Assembly: GCA_005877965.1 (NCBI GenBank)
Contig: VBNP01000096.1
Location: 1 to 10,220, forward strand
Source of the DNA: Gammaproteobacteria bacterium
Lineage (GTDB): Bacteria > Pseudomonadota > Gammaproteobacteria > Steroidobacterales > Steroidobacteraceae
DNA length: 10,220 bases
Direction of reading: 5' to 3'
In this document: piece by piece, positions 1 to 5,363 of the stretch
Numbering within the stretch: the stretch's first letter is position 1
Layout: each line of letters starts with the position of its first letter
Made by a program: the position numbers and the translations under genes
Notes under the pieces: model-generated
Seen by the model: the letters and a program-made list of their open reading frames with translations, nothing else
The model's database searches: none
Told to the model about the DNA's origin: nothing

Positions 1-173
1 TGACCGGCACGATCGAGCTGCCCGCGGGGGTGGAGATGGTGATGCCCGGGGACAACATCAAGATGACGATCGAGCTGATCAGCCCGATCGCCATGGAGGA
101 TGGGCTGCGTTTCGCGATCCGCGAGGGCGGTAAGACCGTCGGCGCCGGCGTCGTGACCAAGATCCTGAAGTAG
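1..173 (+). CDS. tuf: Elongation factor Tu, C-terminal end (partial)
   Basis: These are the last 56 codons (from base 3) of EF-Tu, the GTPase that delivers aminoacyl-tRNA to the ribosomal A site in the cytoplasm. Only the end of beta-barrel domain 3 is visible. It carries the family signatures GVEMVMPGDNIKM, PIAMEDGLRFAIREGG and TVGAGVV, ending in TKILK and a TAG stop. The 5' part, with the GTP-binding domain, lies outside the window. It is followed after 6 nt by rpsJ, so this is the copy in the str-type operon (rpsL-rpsG-fusA-tuf in relatives). Proteobacteria often carry a second tuf copy elsewhere, which cannot be judged here. The identification is secure from near-identity to the known EF-Tu C-terminus. 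Confidence 0.98.
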   Translation, partial: TGTIELPAGVEMVMPGDNIKMTIELISPIAMEDGLRFAIREGGKTVGAGVVTKILK

Positions 174-179
174 GACACC

Positions 180-491
180 ATGGCCAATCAGAACATCCGT
201 ATCCGCCTGAAGGCGTTCGACCATCGCCTGATCGACAGCTCGGCGCGCGAGATCGTCGAGACGGCCCGGCGCACCGGCGCGACCGTCAAGGGACCGGTAC
301 CGCTGCCGACCAAGATGGAGCGCTTCACGGTGCTCGTCTCCCCGCACGCCGACAAGGACGCGCGCGATCAGTTCGAGCTGCGCACACACAAGCGCCTCAT
401 GGACATCATGAACCCCACCGACAAGACGGTGGACGCCCTCATGAAGCTCGAGCTTCCGGCGGGCGTGGACGTGCAGATCAAGCTGAATTAG
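180..491 (+). CDS. rpsJ: 30S ribosomal protein S10
   Basis: This 103-residue protein has the usual S10 length and matches the family along its whole length: IRIRLKAFDHRLID near the N-terminus, then GPVPLPTK, FTVLVSPH, FELRTHKR, and PAGVDVQI near the end. S10 (also called NusE) sits in the 30S head and, with NusB and NusG, takes part in transcription antitermination and transcription-translation coupling. The ATG is 6 nt after the tuf stop and has AGGA upstream. In E. coli rpsJ is the first gene of the S10 operon. Here it is tied to tuf and separated from rplC by 295 nt holding hairpins and a promoter, so it is probably transcribed mainly with the str-type operon. Confidence 0.99.
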   Translation: MANQNIRIRLKAFDHRLIDSSAREIVETARRTGATVKGPVPLPTKMERFTVLVSPHADKDARDQFELRTHKRLMDIMNPTDKTVDALMKLELPAGVDVQIKLN

Positions 492-498
492 TTCATTG

Positions 499-532
499 GC
501 GGAAATGGCCTGCGGCCATTTCCGCAGGCCGT
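499..532 (+). terminator. Two overlapping alternative hairpins after rpsJ (possible terminator/attenuator)
   Basis: Seven bases after the rpsJ stop there is a perfect 12-bp inverted repeat with a 3-nt loop (499-510 with 514-525; loop TGC at 511-513). It overlaps a second perfect 9-bp stem with a 6-nt loop (507-515 with 522-530), which can be lengthened by a U-G and an A-U pair to 505-532. Bases 507-510 and 514-515 on the left, and 522-525 on the right, are used by both, so the two cannot form together. No T-run follows either stem, so this is not a canonical intrinsic terminator. It could end or attenuate tuf-rpsJ transcription, or act as an RNA-stability element at the rpsJ 3' end. The pairing is seen directly; the function is inference. 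Confidence 0.5.
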
Positions 533-540
533 CCCGGTAG

Positions 541-576
541 TTGATAGAAGGTAGCGGCGCGCCTATACTGCGCGCC
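541..576 (+). promoter_or_regulatory. Sigma-70 promoter for the rplC-onward operon
   Basis: The -35 box TTGATA (541-546) and -10 box TATACT (564-569) each match the consensus at 5 of 6 positions and are separated by exactly 17 nt. The discriminator that follows is GCGCGCC, and transcription would begin near 576-578. A GC-rich discriminator is typical of rRNA and ribosomal-protein promoters under stringent (ppGpp/DksA) and growth-rate control, so that regulation is a reasonable inference. The position, 65-90 nt after the rpsJ stop and ahead of rplC, fits the main promoter of the S10/spc block. Confidence 0.8.
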
Positions 577-581
577 CTTTT
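556..581 (+). terminator. GC-rich hairpin plus T-run overlapping the -10 box
   Basis: A perfect 7-bp all-GC inverted repeat (556-562 with 570-576) encloses the 7-nt loop CTATACT and is followed by CTTTT (577-581). This has the form of a compact intrinsic terminator for RNA entering from tuf-rpsJ. The loop contains the promoter -10 box, so the same bases would serve as terminator in read-through RNA and as promoter in DNA. The symmetry may instead be a by-product of the GC discriminator; the T-run is short. Confidence 0.4.
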
Positions 582-786
582 GGCCCCCGGGACTCCCCGC
601 GGGGCGGTCGCGTAAGCGGCATCGGGCGAGGTTGGGGCCGGCCCTTCGGGGCATAAGCTCCAAGACCACTCGAGATCGGCGCAGCCTCAACGGCTTGAAG
701 CGCAGAATCTCCTGTTGTGTCAATGGCTTAACCCGGCGCCAGCGTGCCTCGGGCTTGCCGCCCCGGGGGCCGTGAGAGGACAAGAG
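577..786 (+). promoter_or_regulatory. Structured 5' leader upstream of rplC
   Basis: The roughly 210 nt between the predicted transcription start and the rplC ATG contain no convincing coding sequence but several helices that can be paired by eye. They are: 583-587 with 601-605, enclosing 589-591 with 595-597; 641-644 with 649-652, closed by a cUUCGg tetraloop; 679-686 with 692-703, interrupted by a 4-nt bulge; and 746-753 with 762-770, with one bulged G and one G-U pair, ending 3 nt before the Shine-Dalgarno stretch GAGAGGA (774-780). In E. coli L4 represses the S10 operon through the leader before rpsJ. An autoregulatory leader moved to rplC would be the analogous device, but I see no recognisable L4 site and this is inference. 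Confidence 0.5.
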
Positions 787-1509
787 ATGGCTATCGGACT
801 CGTCGGCCGCAAGGCCGGCATGACACGCGTGTTCACCGACGCCGGCGAGACAGTGCCGGTGACGGTGATCGAGGTATTGCCGAACCGCGTCACTCAGGTC
901 AAGGCACAGGCCAAGGACGGGTACCGCGCCGTGCAGGTCACCTACGGCACGCGCCGTCCGCAGCTGTATTCCAAGGCCGTGACGGGCCACTACGCGCGCG
1001 CGAATGTCGCTCCGGGCAGGGCGCTGGTGGAATTCCGCCTCACCGAGGCCGACAAGACCGAACTGAAAGCCGGGGCCGAGATCAAGGCGGACCTCTTCAA
1101 GGAAGGCGAAGCGGTCGACGTGACCGGCACGACCATCGGCAAGGGCTTTGCCGGCACCATGAAGCGTCACAACTTCGCCGGAGGCATGGCTTCGCACGGC
1201 AACTCGCTGTCGCATCGCGCGCCGGGCTCCATCGGCCAGCGCCAGACGCCGGGCCGGGTGTTCAAGGGCCGTCGCATGTCCGGTCACATGGGTGTCGTGC
1301 GCCGTACCACCGAGAACCTGCGCGTGGTGCAGGTCGATCTGGCGAGAAATCTGCTCCTGATCCGTGGCGCCGTGCCCGGCGCGGAGGGCGGACAGGTGAT
1401 CGTGCGCCCGTCGCTGAAGGCTGCGCGCCGCGCGACCCGCAAGACCGTGACGCCGACCAAGGCGGGCGCCGCGCCGTCGAAGGACCCGGCCAAGGCGGGA
1501 AAGAAGTAA
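787..1509 (+). CDS. rplC: 50S ribosomal protein L3, with C-terminal extension
   Basis: L3 is an early 50S assembly protein that binds 23S rRNA near the peptidyl-transferase centre. The 240-residue product begins MAIGLVGRKAGMTR, the expected start, and the ATG has GAGAGGA (774-780) 6 nt upstream. An in-frame TTG at 715 would add unrelated sequence and is not used. Conserved blocks include VDVTGTTIGKGFAGT, HGNSLSHRAPGSIGQ and QTPGRVFKGRRMSGHMG. The Gln in GQRQTPG corresponds to the region methylated by PrmB in E. coli. The core ends at about residue 212 (VIVRPSLKA). The last 28 residues are a Lys/Arg/Ala/Thr-rich tail absent from E. coli L3 (209 residues). It is first gene after the promoter, and rplD follows after 3 nt. 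Confidence 0.99.
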   Translation: MAIGLVGRKAGMTRVFTDAGETVPVTVIEVLPNRVTQVKAQAKDGYRAVQVTYGTRRPQLYSKAVTGHYARANVAPGRALVEFRLTEADKTELKAGAEIKADLFKEGEAVDVTGTTIGKGFAGTMKRHNFAGGMASHGNSLSHRAPGSIGQRQTPGRVFKGRRMSGHMGVVRRTTENLRVVQVDLARNLLLIRGAVPGAEGGQVIVRPSLKAARRATRKTVTPTKAGAAPSKDPAKAGKK

Positions 1510-1512
1510 GCC

Positions 1513-2118
1513 ATGAAACTGAAGTTGGTCAGTGGCTCGGGCGCACTGCAGGTGTCGGAAGCCGCCTTCGGGACTAAGTTCAACGAGGCGCTGGTTCACC
1601 AGGTGATGACCGCGTATCGCGCCGCGGGCCGCTCCGGTACCAAGGCACAGAAGTCACGCGCCGAAGTGCGCGGCGGCGGCCGCAAGCCCTACGCCCAGAA
1701 GGGCACGGGCCAGGCGCGCGCCGGCTCCAACCGCTCGCCCATCTGGGTCGGCGGCGGCAAGACCTTCGCGGCCAAGCCGCGCGACTTCACCCAGAAGGTG
1801 AATCGCAAGATGTACCGCGGCGCCATCCGCTCGATGCTCTCGGAGCTGGCGCGCACCGAACGCCTCCTGGTCACCGAGGGCATCCAGCTTACGGCGCCGA
1901 AGACCCGGCTGCTCGCGCAACAGCTCAAGGCCTGGGAACTGCCCTCGGTGCTGATCGTGGTCGAGGCGAGCGATGAGAAGCTCATCCTCGCCGCGCGCAA
2001 CCTGCCGCACGTCGAGGTGATCGAGGTCCCGGCGCTCAATCCGTTATCGCTCGCGGCCTACGACAAGGTGCTGATGACGGTGGGCGCGGTGAAGCTGATC
2101 GAGGAGCGCCTGCAATGA
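1513..2118 (+). CDS. rplD: 50S ribosomal protein L4
   Basis: L4 binds 23S rRNA, and its extended loop lines the constriction of the peptide exit tunnel. The product has 201 residues, the same length as E. coli L4. It shows FNEALVHQVMTAYRA near the N-terminus, the basic loop KPYAQKGTGQARAGS with SPIWVGGG, then KVNRKMYRGAIRSMLSEL and the C-terminal Rossmann-like half with APKTRLLAQQLK and AARNLPHVEVIEV. In E. coli L4 also represses its own operon; whether it does so here is unknown, but the structured leader before rplC is a candidate target. The ATG lies 3 nt after rplC, and the stop overlaps the rplW start by 4 nt. Confidence 0.99.
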   Translation: MKLKLVSGSGALQVSEAAFGTKFNEALVHQVMTAYRAAGRSGTKAQKSRAEVRGGGRKPYAQKGTGQARAGSNRSPIWVGGGKTFAAKPRDFTQKVNRKMYRGAIRSMLSELARTERLLVTEGIQLTAPKTRLLAQQLKAWELPSVLIVVEASDEKLILAARNLPHVEVIEVPALNPLSLAAYDKVLMTVGAVKLIEERLQ

Positions 2119-2417
2119 ACCGCGAGCAGCTGATGAGCGTTCTGATCGCCCCGCACGTCACCGAGAAGACCTCGCTCGCGATGCAGAATCACAACCAGTA
2201 CACCTTCCGTGTGCGCCGCGATGCGACCAAGACCGACATCCGCAAGGCGGTCGAGCTCATGTTCGAAGTCAAGGTGGCCGGTGTGCAGGTCGTCAACGAG
2301 ACCGGCAAGACGCGCCGCTTCGGCAAGCGCGCAGGCCGCACCCAGGACTGGAAGAAGGCCTACGTGAGCCTGATCAAGGGGCAGTCCATCGACTACGAAG
2401 CCCGCGCCAAGGCCTGA
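2115..2417 (+). CDS. rplW: 50S ribosomal protein L23
   Basis: L23 sits at the exit of the peptide tunnel and is the docking site for trigger factor and the signal recognition particle. The 100-residue product matches the family: LIAPHVTEKTSLAMQ at the start, YTFRVRRDATKTDIRKAVE, then VKVAGVQVVN and the basic loop KTRRFGKRAGRTQDWKKAYV. It starts within the rplD stop (ATGA overlap, 2115-2118), with GAGGAG at 2101-2106 inside rplD, so its translation is probably coupled to L4. The length is usual for proteobacterial L23. Confidence 0.99.
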   Translation: MNREQLMSVLIAPHVTEKTSLAMQNHNQYTFRVRRDATKTDIRKAVELMFEVKVAGVQVVNETGKTRRFGKRAGRTQDWKKAYVSLIKGQSIDYEARAKA

Positions 2418-2429
2418 CAGGACTCACCC

Positions 2430-3266
2430 ATGGCCCTCATCAAGTACAAGCCCAGGACGCCCGGCACGCGCGCGGTGGTGAAGATCGACCGCTCGCACCT
2501 GCACAAGGGCGGACCGCACCTGCCGTTGACCGCGGCGCAGAGCAAGACCGGCGCACGCAACCACTTCGGCCGCATCACCACGCGCCACGTCGGCGGTGGC
2601 TCGCGGCAGAAGTACCGTCTCATCGACTTCAAGCGCGACAAGGACGGCATCCCCGGGGTGGTGGAGCGCGTGGAGTACGATCCGAACCGCACCAGCCACA
2701 TCGCGCTGATCCGGTACGCCGACGGCGAGCGGCGCTACATCCTCGCGCCCAAGGGCGTGAAGAGCGGCGATGAAGTGCGCTCCGGCGCCGACGCCCCGAT
2801 CAAGTCGGGCAACGCCATGTCCCTGCGGCACATCCCGGTCGGCTCGATCATCCACAACGTCGAGATGAAGCCCGGTCGCGGCGGGCAGCTGGCGCGCAGC
2901 GCCGGCAGTTCCGTGTCCTTCAGTGCGCGCGAGGGCATCTATGCGTATCTGCGGCTGAAGTCCGGCAAGACCCGCAAGGTGCACGTCGACTGCCGCGCCA
3001 CCATCGGTGAGGTAGGGAACGATGAGCACAACCTGCGCAGCTACGGCAAGGCCGGCGCCAAGCGCTGGCGCGGCGTGCGCCCGACGGTGCGGGGACTGGC
3101 CATGAACCCGGTCGATCACCCGCACGGTGGCGGCGAGGGCAAGTCCGGCCAGGGCAACCCGCACCCGGTGTCGCCGTGGGGCTGGAACACCAAGGGACTG
3201 AAGACCCGTCACAACAAGCGCACGGACAACATGATCGTCCAGCGCCGCCAGAACCGCATCCGCTGA
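2430..3266 (+). CDS. rplB: 50S ribosomal protein L2
   Basis: L2 is a large, highly conserved protein that helps join the subunits and supports the peptidyl-transferase centre. The 278-residue product (E. coli 273) carries the OB-like N-terminal domain, with GGGSRQKYRLIDFKRDKDG, and the SH3-like domain. The C-terminal signature MNPVDHPHGGGEG puts the conserved histidine at residue 230, equivalent to His229 in E. coli. A short insert around KSGQGNP follows the glycine loop, a region that varies between lineages. The ATG has AGGA (2419-2422) 7 nt upstream and lies 12 nt after rplW. Confidence 0.99.
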   Translation: MALIKYKPRTPGTRAVVKIDRSHLHKGGPHLPLTAAQSKTGARNHFGRITTRHVGGGSRQKYRLIDFKRDKDGIPGVVERVEYDPNRTSHIALIRYADGERRYILAPKGVKSGDEVRSGADAPIKSGNAMSLRHIPVGSIIHNVEMKPGRGGQLARSAGSSVSFSAREGIYAYLRLKSGKTRKVHVDCRATIGEVGNDEHNLRSYGKAGAKRWRGVRPTVRGLAMNPVDHPHGGGEGKSGQGNPHPVSPWGWNTKGLKTRHNKRTDNMIVQRRQNRIR

Positions 3267-3284
3267 CCAACACATGAGAGTCAC

Positions 3285-3575
3285 ATGCCACGTTCGCTGA
3301 AGAAGGGCCCGTTCGTCGATCTGCACCTCGCCAGAAAGGTGCAGGTAGCTTCCGCCCGGAACGATCGCAAGCCGATCAAGACCTGGTCGCGCCGCTCCAC
3401 GGTGGTGCCCGAGATGGTGGGTCTGACCATCGCCGTGCATAACGGCCGCCAGCACGTTCCGGTGCTGGTCACGGAGAACATGGTGGGGCACAAGCTGGGC
3501 GAGTTCGCCCCGACGCGCACCTTCAAGGCGCACTCGGGCGACCGCAAGGTGGAGGCTGCCGCCGCCTCCACCTGA
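3285..3575 (+). CDS. rpsS: 30S ribosomal protein S19
   Basis: S19 forms a complex with S13 in the 30S head and contacts the A-site finger and tRNA. The 96-residue product (E. coli 92) begins MPRSLKKGPFVDLHL and contains KPIKTWSRRSTVVPEM, GLTIAVHNGRQHVPV and ENMVGHKLGEFAPTRTF, all diagnostic. MPRSLKKGPF and FAPTRT are the gammaproteobacterial pattern. The C-terminus ends in an Ala-rich stretch (EAAAAST) where relatives usually have lysines, a small divergence in the flexible tail. The gap to rplB is 18 nt; an out-of-frame ATG at 3274 is ignored. Confidence 0.99.
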   Translation: MPRSLKKGPFVDLHLARKVQVASARNDRKPIKTWSRRSTVVPEMVGLTIAVHNGRQHVPVLVTENMVGHKLGEFAPTRTFKAHSGDRKVEAAAAST

Positions 3576-3591
3576 GGGGCCGCAGAACACG

Positions 3592-3933
3592 ATGCAAGTG
3601 ACCTCCAAACTGCGCTACGCGCGCATCTCCCCGCAGAAGTGCCGGCTGGTCGCCGAGGTGGTGCGCGGCAAGCCGGTCGGCAATGCGATCGCAACGCTGC
3701 GCTACCTGCCGAAGAAAGGCGCGCAGCTGGTGCGCAAGGTACTCGAGTCCGCGGTTGCCAACGCCGAGCACAATCACGGCGCCGACATCGACGAGCTGAA
3801 GGTGGCGCTCATCCACGTGGATGCGGCCCCGCAGCTCAAGCGGTTTGCCGCCCGCGCCAAGGGGCGTGGGACGCGCATCATCAAGCGCAACAGTCACATC
3901 ACCGTCGGCGTCAGCGACGGCAAGAAGGATTAG
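3592..3933 (+). CDS. rplV: 50S ribosomal protein L22
   Basis: L22 binds all domains of 23S rRNA, and its long beta-hairpin lines the exit tunnel beside L4. The 113-residue product (E. coli 110) starts MQVTSKLRYARISPQKCRLV and continues with VLESAVANAEHNHG and the hairpin region at about residues 80-100 (QLKRFAARAKGRGTRI), then KRNSHITVGVSDG. The hairpin tip region, where macrolide-resistance changes occur in other bacteria, is intact with an LKR in place of the MKR of E. coli. It sits 16 nt after rpsS and 3 nt before rpsC. Confidence 0.99.
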   Translation: MQVTSKLRYARISPQKCRLVAEVVRGKPVGNAIATLRYLPKKGAQLVRKVLESAVANAEHNHGADIDELKVALIHVDAAPQLKRFAARAKGRGTRIIKRNSHITVGVSDGKKD

Positions 3934-3936
3934 CGT

Positions 3937-4719
3937 ATGGGTCAGAAGGTCAATCCGATAGGGATACGCCTCGGGATCACCCGCGACTGGACCAGCCGCT
4001 GGTATGCCGGCAAGCGGCAGTTCCCGCTGCACGTGCACACTGACTTCCGGGTGCGCGAGTTCCTCAAGCGCAGGCTCGCCGAAGCCTCCGTGAGCCGCAT
4101 CCTCATCGAACGCGCCGCCAAGAAGGTCAACATCACCATCCAGACCGCGCGTCCCGGCATCGTCATCGGCAAGAAGGGCGAGGACATCGAGAAGCTGCGC
4201 CAGGAGACCGCGGCGCTGCTCGGCATGCCGATGAATGACGTGCGCCTGAACATCGCCGAGATCAGAAAGCCCGAGCTCGATGCGCAACTGGTCGGCGACA
4301 GCATCGCGCAGCAGATCGAGAAGCGCGTGATGTTCCGCCGCGCCATGAAGCGCGCGGTCATGAGCACCATGCGCAGCGGCGCGCTGGGCGTGAAGGTGCG
4401 CGTCTCGGGGCGCCTCAACGGTTCGGAAATCGCCCGCACCGAGTGGTACCGCGAAGGACGCATTCCGCTGCACACCTTCCGCGCCGACATCGATTACGGT
4501 CTGTCGGAAGCGCACACCACCTACGGCGTCATCGGCGTCAAGGTGTGGATATTCAAGGGCGAGGTGTTCGATAAGAGCGAGCTCGCGCAGCAGGCGGGCG
4601 AAGCCGAGGCCGCCCCGGCGCCGGGCACGTCGCCGGCCGCCGCACCGGCGCAGCCGGTAACGCCGCCCACGCAGCCGCTAACGCCGCCGGTGCCGCCCGA
4701 AGCTCCGGTATCGGCCTGA
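3937..4719 (+). CDS. rpsC: 30S ribosomal protein S3, with Ala/Pro-rich C-terminal tail
   Basis: S3 lies at the mRNA entry of the 30S subunit and takes part in mRNA unwinding. The product begins MGQKVNPIGIRLGITRDW. It has a type II KH domain with the GKKG loop at residues 78-81, and a C-terminal domain with KRVMFRRAMKRAV, EIARTEWYREGR and SEAHTTYGVIGVKVWIFKGE. The conserved core ends at about residue 213. The last 47 residues are rich in Ala, Pro, Gln and Glu and contain no Lys or Arg, whereas the E. coli tail is basic; total length is 260 against 233. The tail includes a tandem QPVTPPT/QPLTPPV repeat. AAGGA (3925-3929) lies 7 nt before the ATG, inside rplV. Confidence 0.99.
   Translation: MGQKVNPIGIRLGITRDWTSRWYAGKRQFPLHVHTDFRVREFLKRRLAEASVSRILIERAAKKVNITIQTARPGIVIGKKGEDIEKLRQETAALLGMPMNDVRLNIAEIRKPELDAQLVGDSIAQQIEKRVMFRRAMKRAVMSTMRSGALGVKVRVSGRLNGSEIARTEWYREGRIPLHTFRADIDYGLSEAHTTYGVIGVKVWIFKGEVFDKSELAQQAGEAEAAPAPGTSPAAAPAQPVTPPTQPLTPPVPPEAPVSA
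4651..4692 (+). repeat. Two 21-bp in-frame tandem repeats in the rpsC 3' end
   Basis: Bases 4651-4671 and 4672-4692 are adjacent 21-bp units that match at 17 of 21 positions and encode QPVTPPT and QPLTPPV. They look like a duplication that lengthened the S3 tail by seven residues without shifting the frame. The Pro-rich codons around them are low in complexity, so chance similarity contributes in part. Confidence 0.75.
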
Positions 4720-4736
4720 CCTGATGGCTTGAGAAA

Positions 4737-5150
4737 ATGCTTCAGCCCAAACGCACCAAGTTTCGCAAGCAGTTCAAGGGCCGCAACCCGGGGCTGGCAC
4801 AGCGCGGCAGCAACGTGTCCTTCGGCGAGTTCGGCCTGAAGGCGACCAGCCGCGCGCGCATGACTGCGCGCGAGATCGAGGCGGCGCGCCGCGCCATGGC
4901 GCGCTACGTGAAGCGCGGCGGGCAGATCTGGATCCGCGTGTTTCCGGACGTCCCGATCAGCAAGAAGCCGCTCGAGGTCCGCATGGGCAGCGGCAAGGGC
5001 AACGTCGAGTACTACGTGGCCCGCGTGCAGCCCGGCAAGGTGTTGTTCGAGATGGAGGGCGTGGACGAGGTGACGGCCCGCGAAGCGTTCCGGCTCGCAG
5101 GCTCGAAGCTGTCGGTGTCCACCTCGTTCGTGAAACGGCAGGTTCGATAG
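4737..5150 (+). CDS. rplP: 50S ribosomal protein L16
   Basis: L16 contacts the A-site tRNA elbow and organises the functional core of the 50S subunit late in assembly. The 137-residue product (E. coli 136) starts MLQPKRTKFRKQFKGRN and contains LAQRGSNVSFGEFGLKA, MTAREIEAARRAMARYVKRGG, WIRVFPDVPISKKP and VRMGSGKGNVEYYVARVQPG. The arginine in VRMG is residue 82, equivalent to Arg81 that is hydroxylated by the oxygenase RoxA in E. coli. Only a weak Shine-Dalgarno (GAG very close to the ATG) is visible, 17 nt after rpsC, so reinitiation by ribosomes finishing rpsC may matter. Confidence 0.99.
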   Translation: MLQPKRTKFRKQFKGRNPGLAQRGSNVSFGEFGLKATSRARMTAREIEAARRAMARYVKRGGQIWIRVFPDVPISKKPLEVRMGSGKGNVEYYVARVQPGKVLFEMEGVDEVTAREAFRLAGSKLSVSTSFVKRQVR

Positions 5151-5363
5151 ATGGACGCCAAGGAGCTGCGCAGCAAATCGCCGGCCGAGCTCGCCGATGA
5201 GCTCGTGAAGCTGCGCAGGGAGCAGTTTGCCCTGCGTATGCAGCGCGCCACCGGGCAGGCGCCCAAGCCCGACCAGTTCGGCAAAGTGCGGCGCAACATC
5301 GCGCGCCTGAAGACCGTGCTGCGCGAGACGCAGGCGGCGAGCCGCGGAGGCAACCAGAAATGA
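5151..5363 (+). CDS. rpmC: 50S ribosomal protein L29
   Basis: L29 is a small helical-hairpin protein next to L23 at the tunnel exit. The 70-residue product (E. coli 63) has the family pattern: AKELRSKSPAELADEL, then LRREQFALRMQRATGQ, and KVRRNIARLKTVLRE. The ATG follows the rplP TAG directly with no spacer, and the TGA overlaps the rpsQ ATG (ATGA, 5360-5363), so it is likely coupled to both neighbours. The C-terminal residues (AASRGGNQK) are a slightly longer polar tail than in E. coli. Confidence 0.98.
   Translation: MDAKELRSKSPAELADELVKLRREQFALRMQRATGQAPKPDQFGKVRRNIARLKTVLRETQAASRGGNQK
5346..5350 (+). promoter_or_regulatory. Shine-Dalgarno that fixes the rpsQ start
   Basis: GGAGG lies inside rpmC, 9 nt before the ATG at 5360. 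Together with the ATGA overlap it supports translation from 5360 and therefore the presence of the N-terminal extension on S17. No start codon closer to the conserved S17 core was found except an ATG within the core itself. Confidence 0.8.

Noticed and set aside
595..604. CCCCGCGGGG palindrome as an operator site
   Set aside because: Short GC palindromes are common in this composition; it is better explained as part of the leader helix 583-605.
723..731. Minimal upstream frame ATG-GCT-TAA in the rplC leader
   Set aside because: No ribosome-binding site precedes it and a two-codon frame is easily found by chance.
715..786. In-frame TTG at 715 as a longer rplC start
   Set aside because: It would add 24 residues without L3 similarity, has no Shine-Dalgarno, and the ATG at 787 has a good one and the expected N-terminus.
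744..1577. + strand open frame overlapping rplC in another frame
   Set aside because: Arg/Gly-rich shadow of rplC in a different frame; rplC itself has full family conservation.
493..1599. Long minus-strand open frame (368 codons) opposite rplC and the leader
   Set aside because: It runs antisense to rplC, whose protein is clearly conserved. Its translation is Arg/His/Ala-rich and low in complexity, as expected for a shadow frame in GC-rich DNA.
2424..3608. Long minus-strand open frame (394 codons) opposite rplB and rpsS
   Set aside because: Antisense to two highly conserved genes, with no recognisable motif; a GC-bias artefact.
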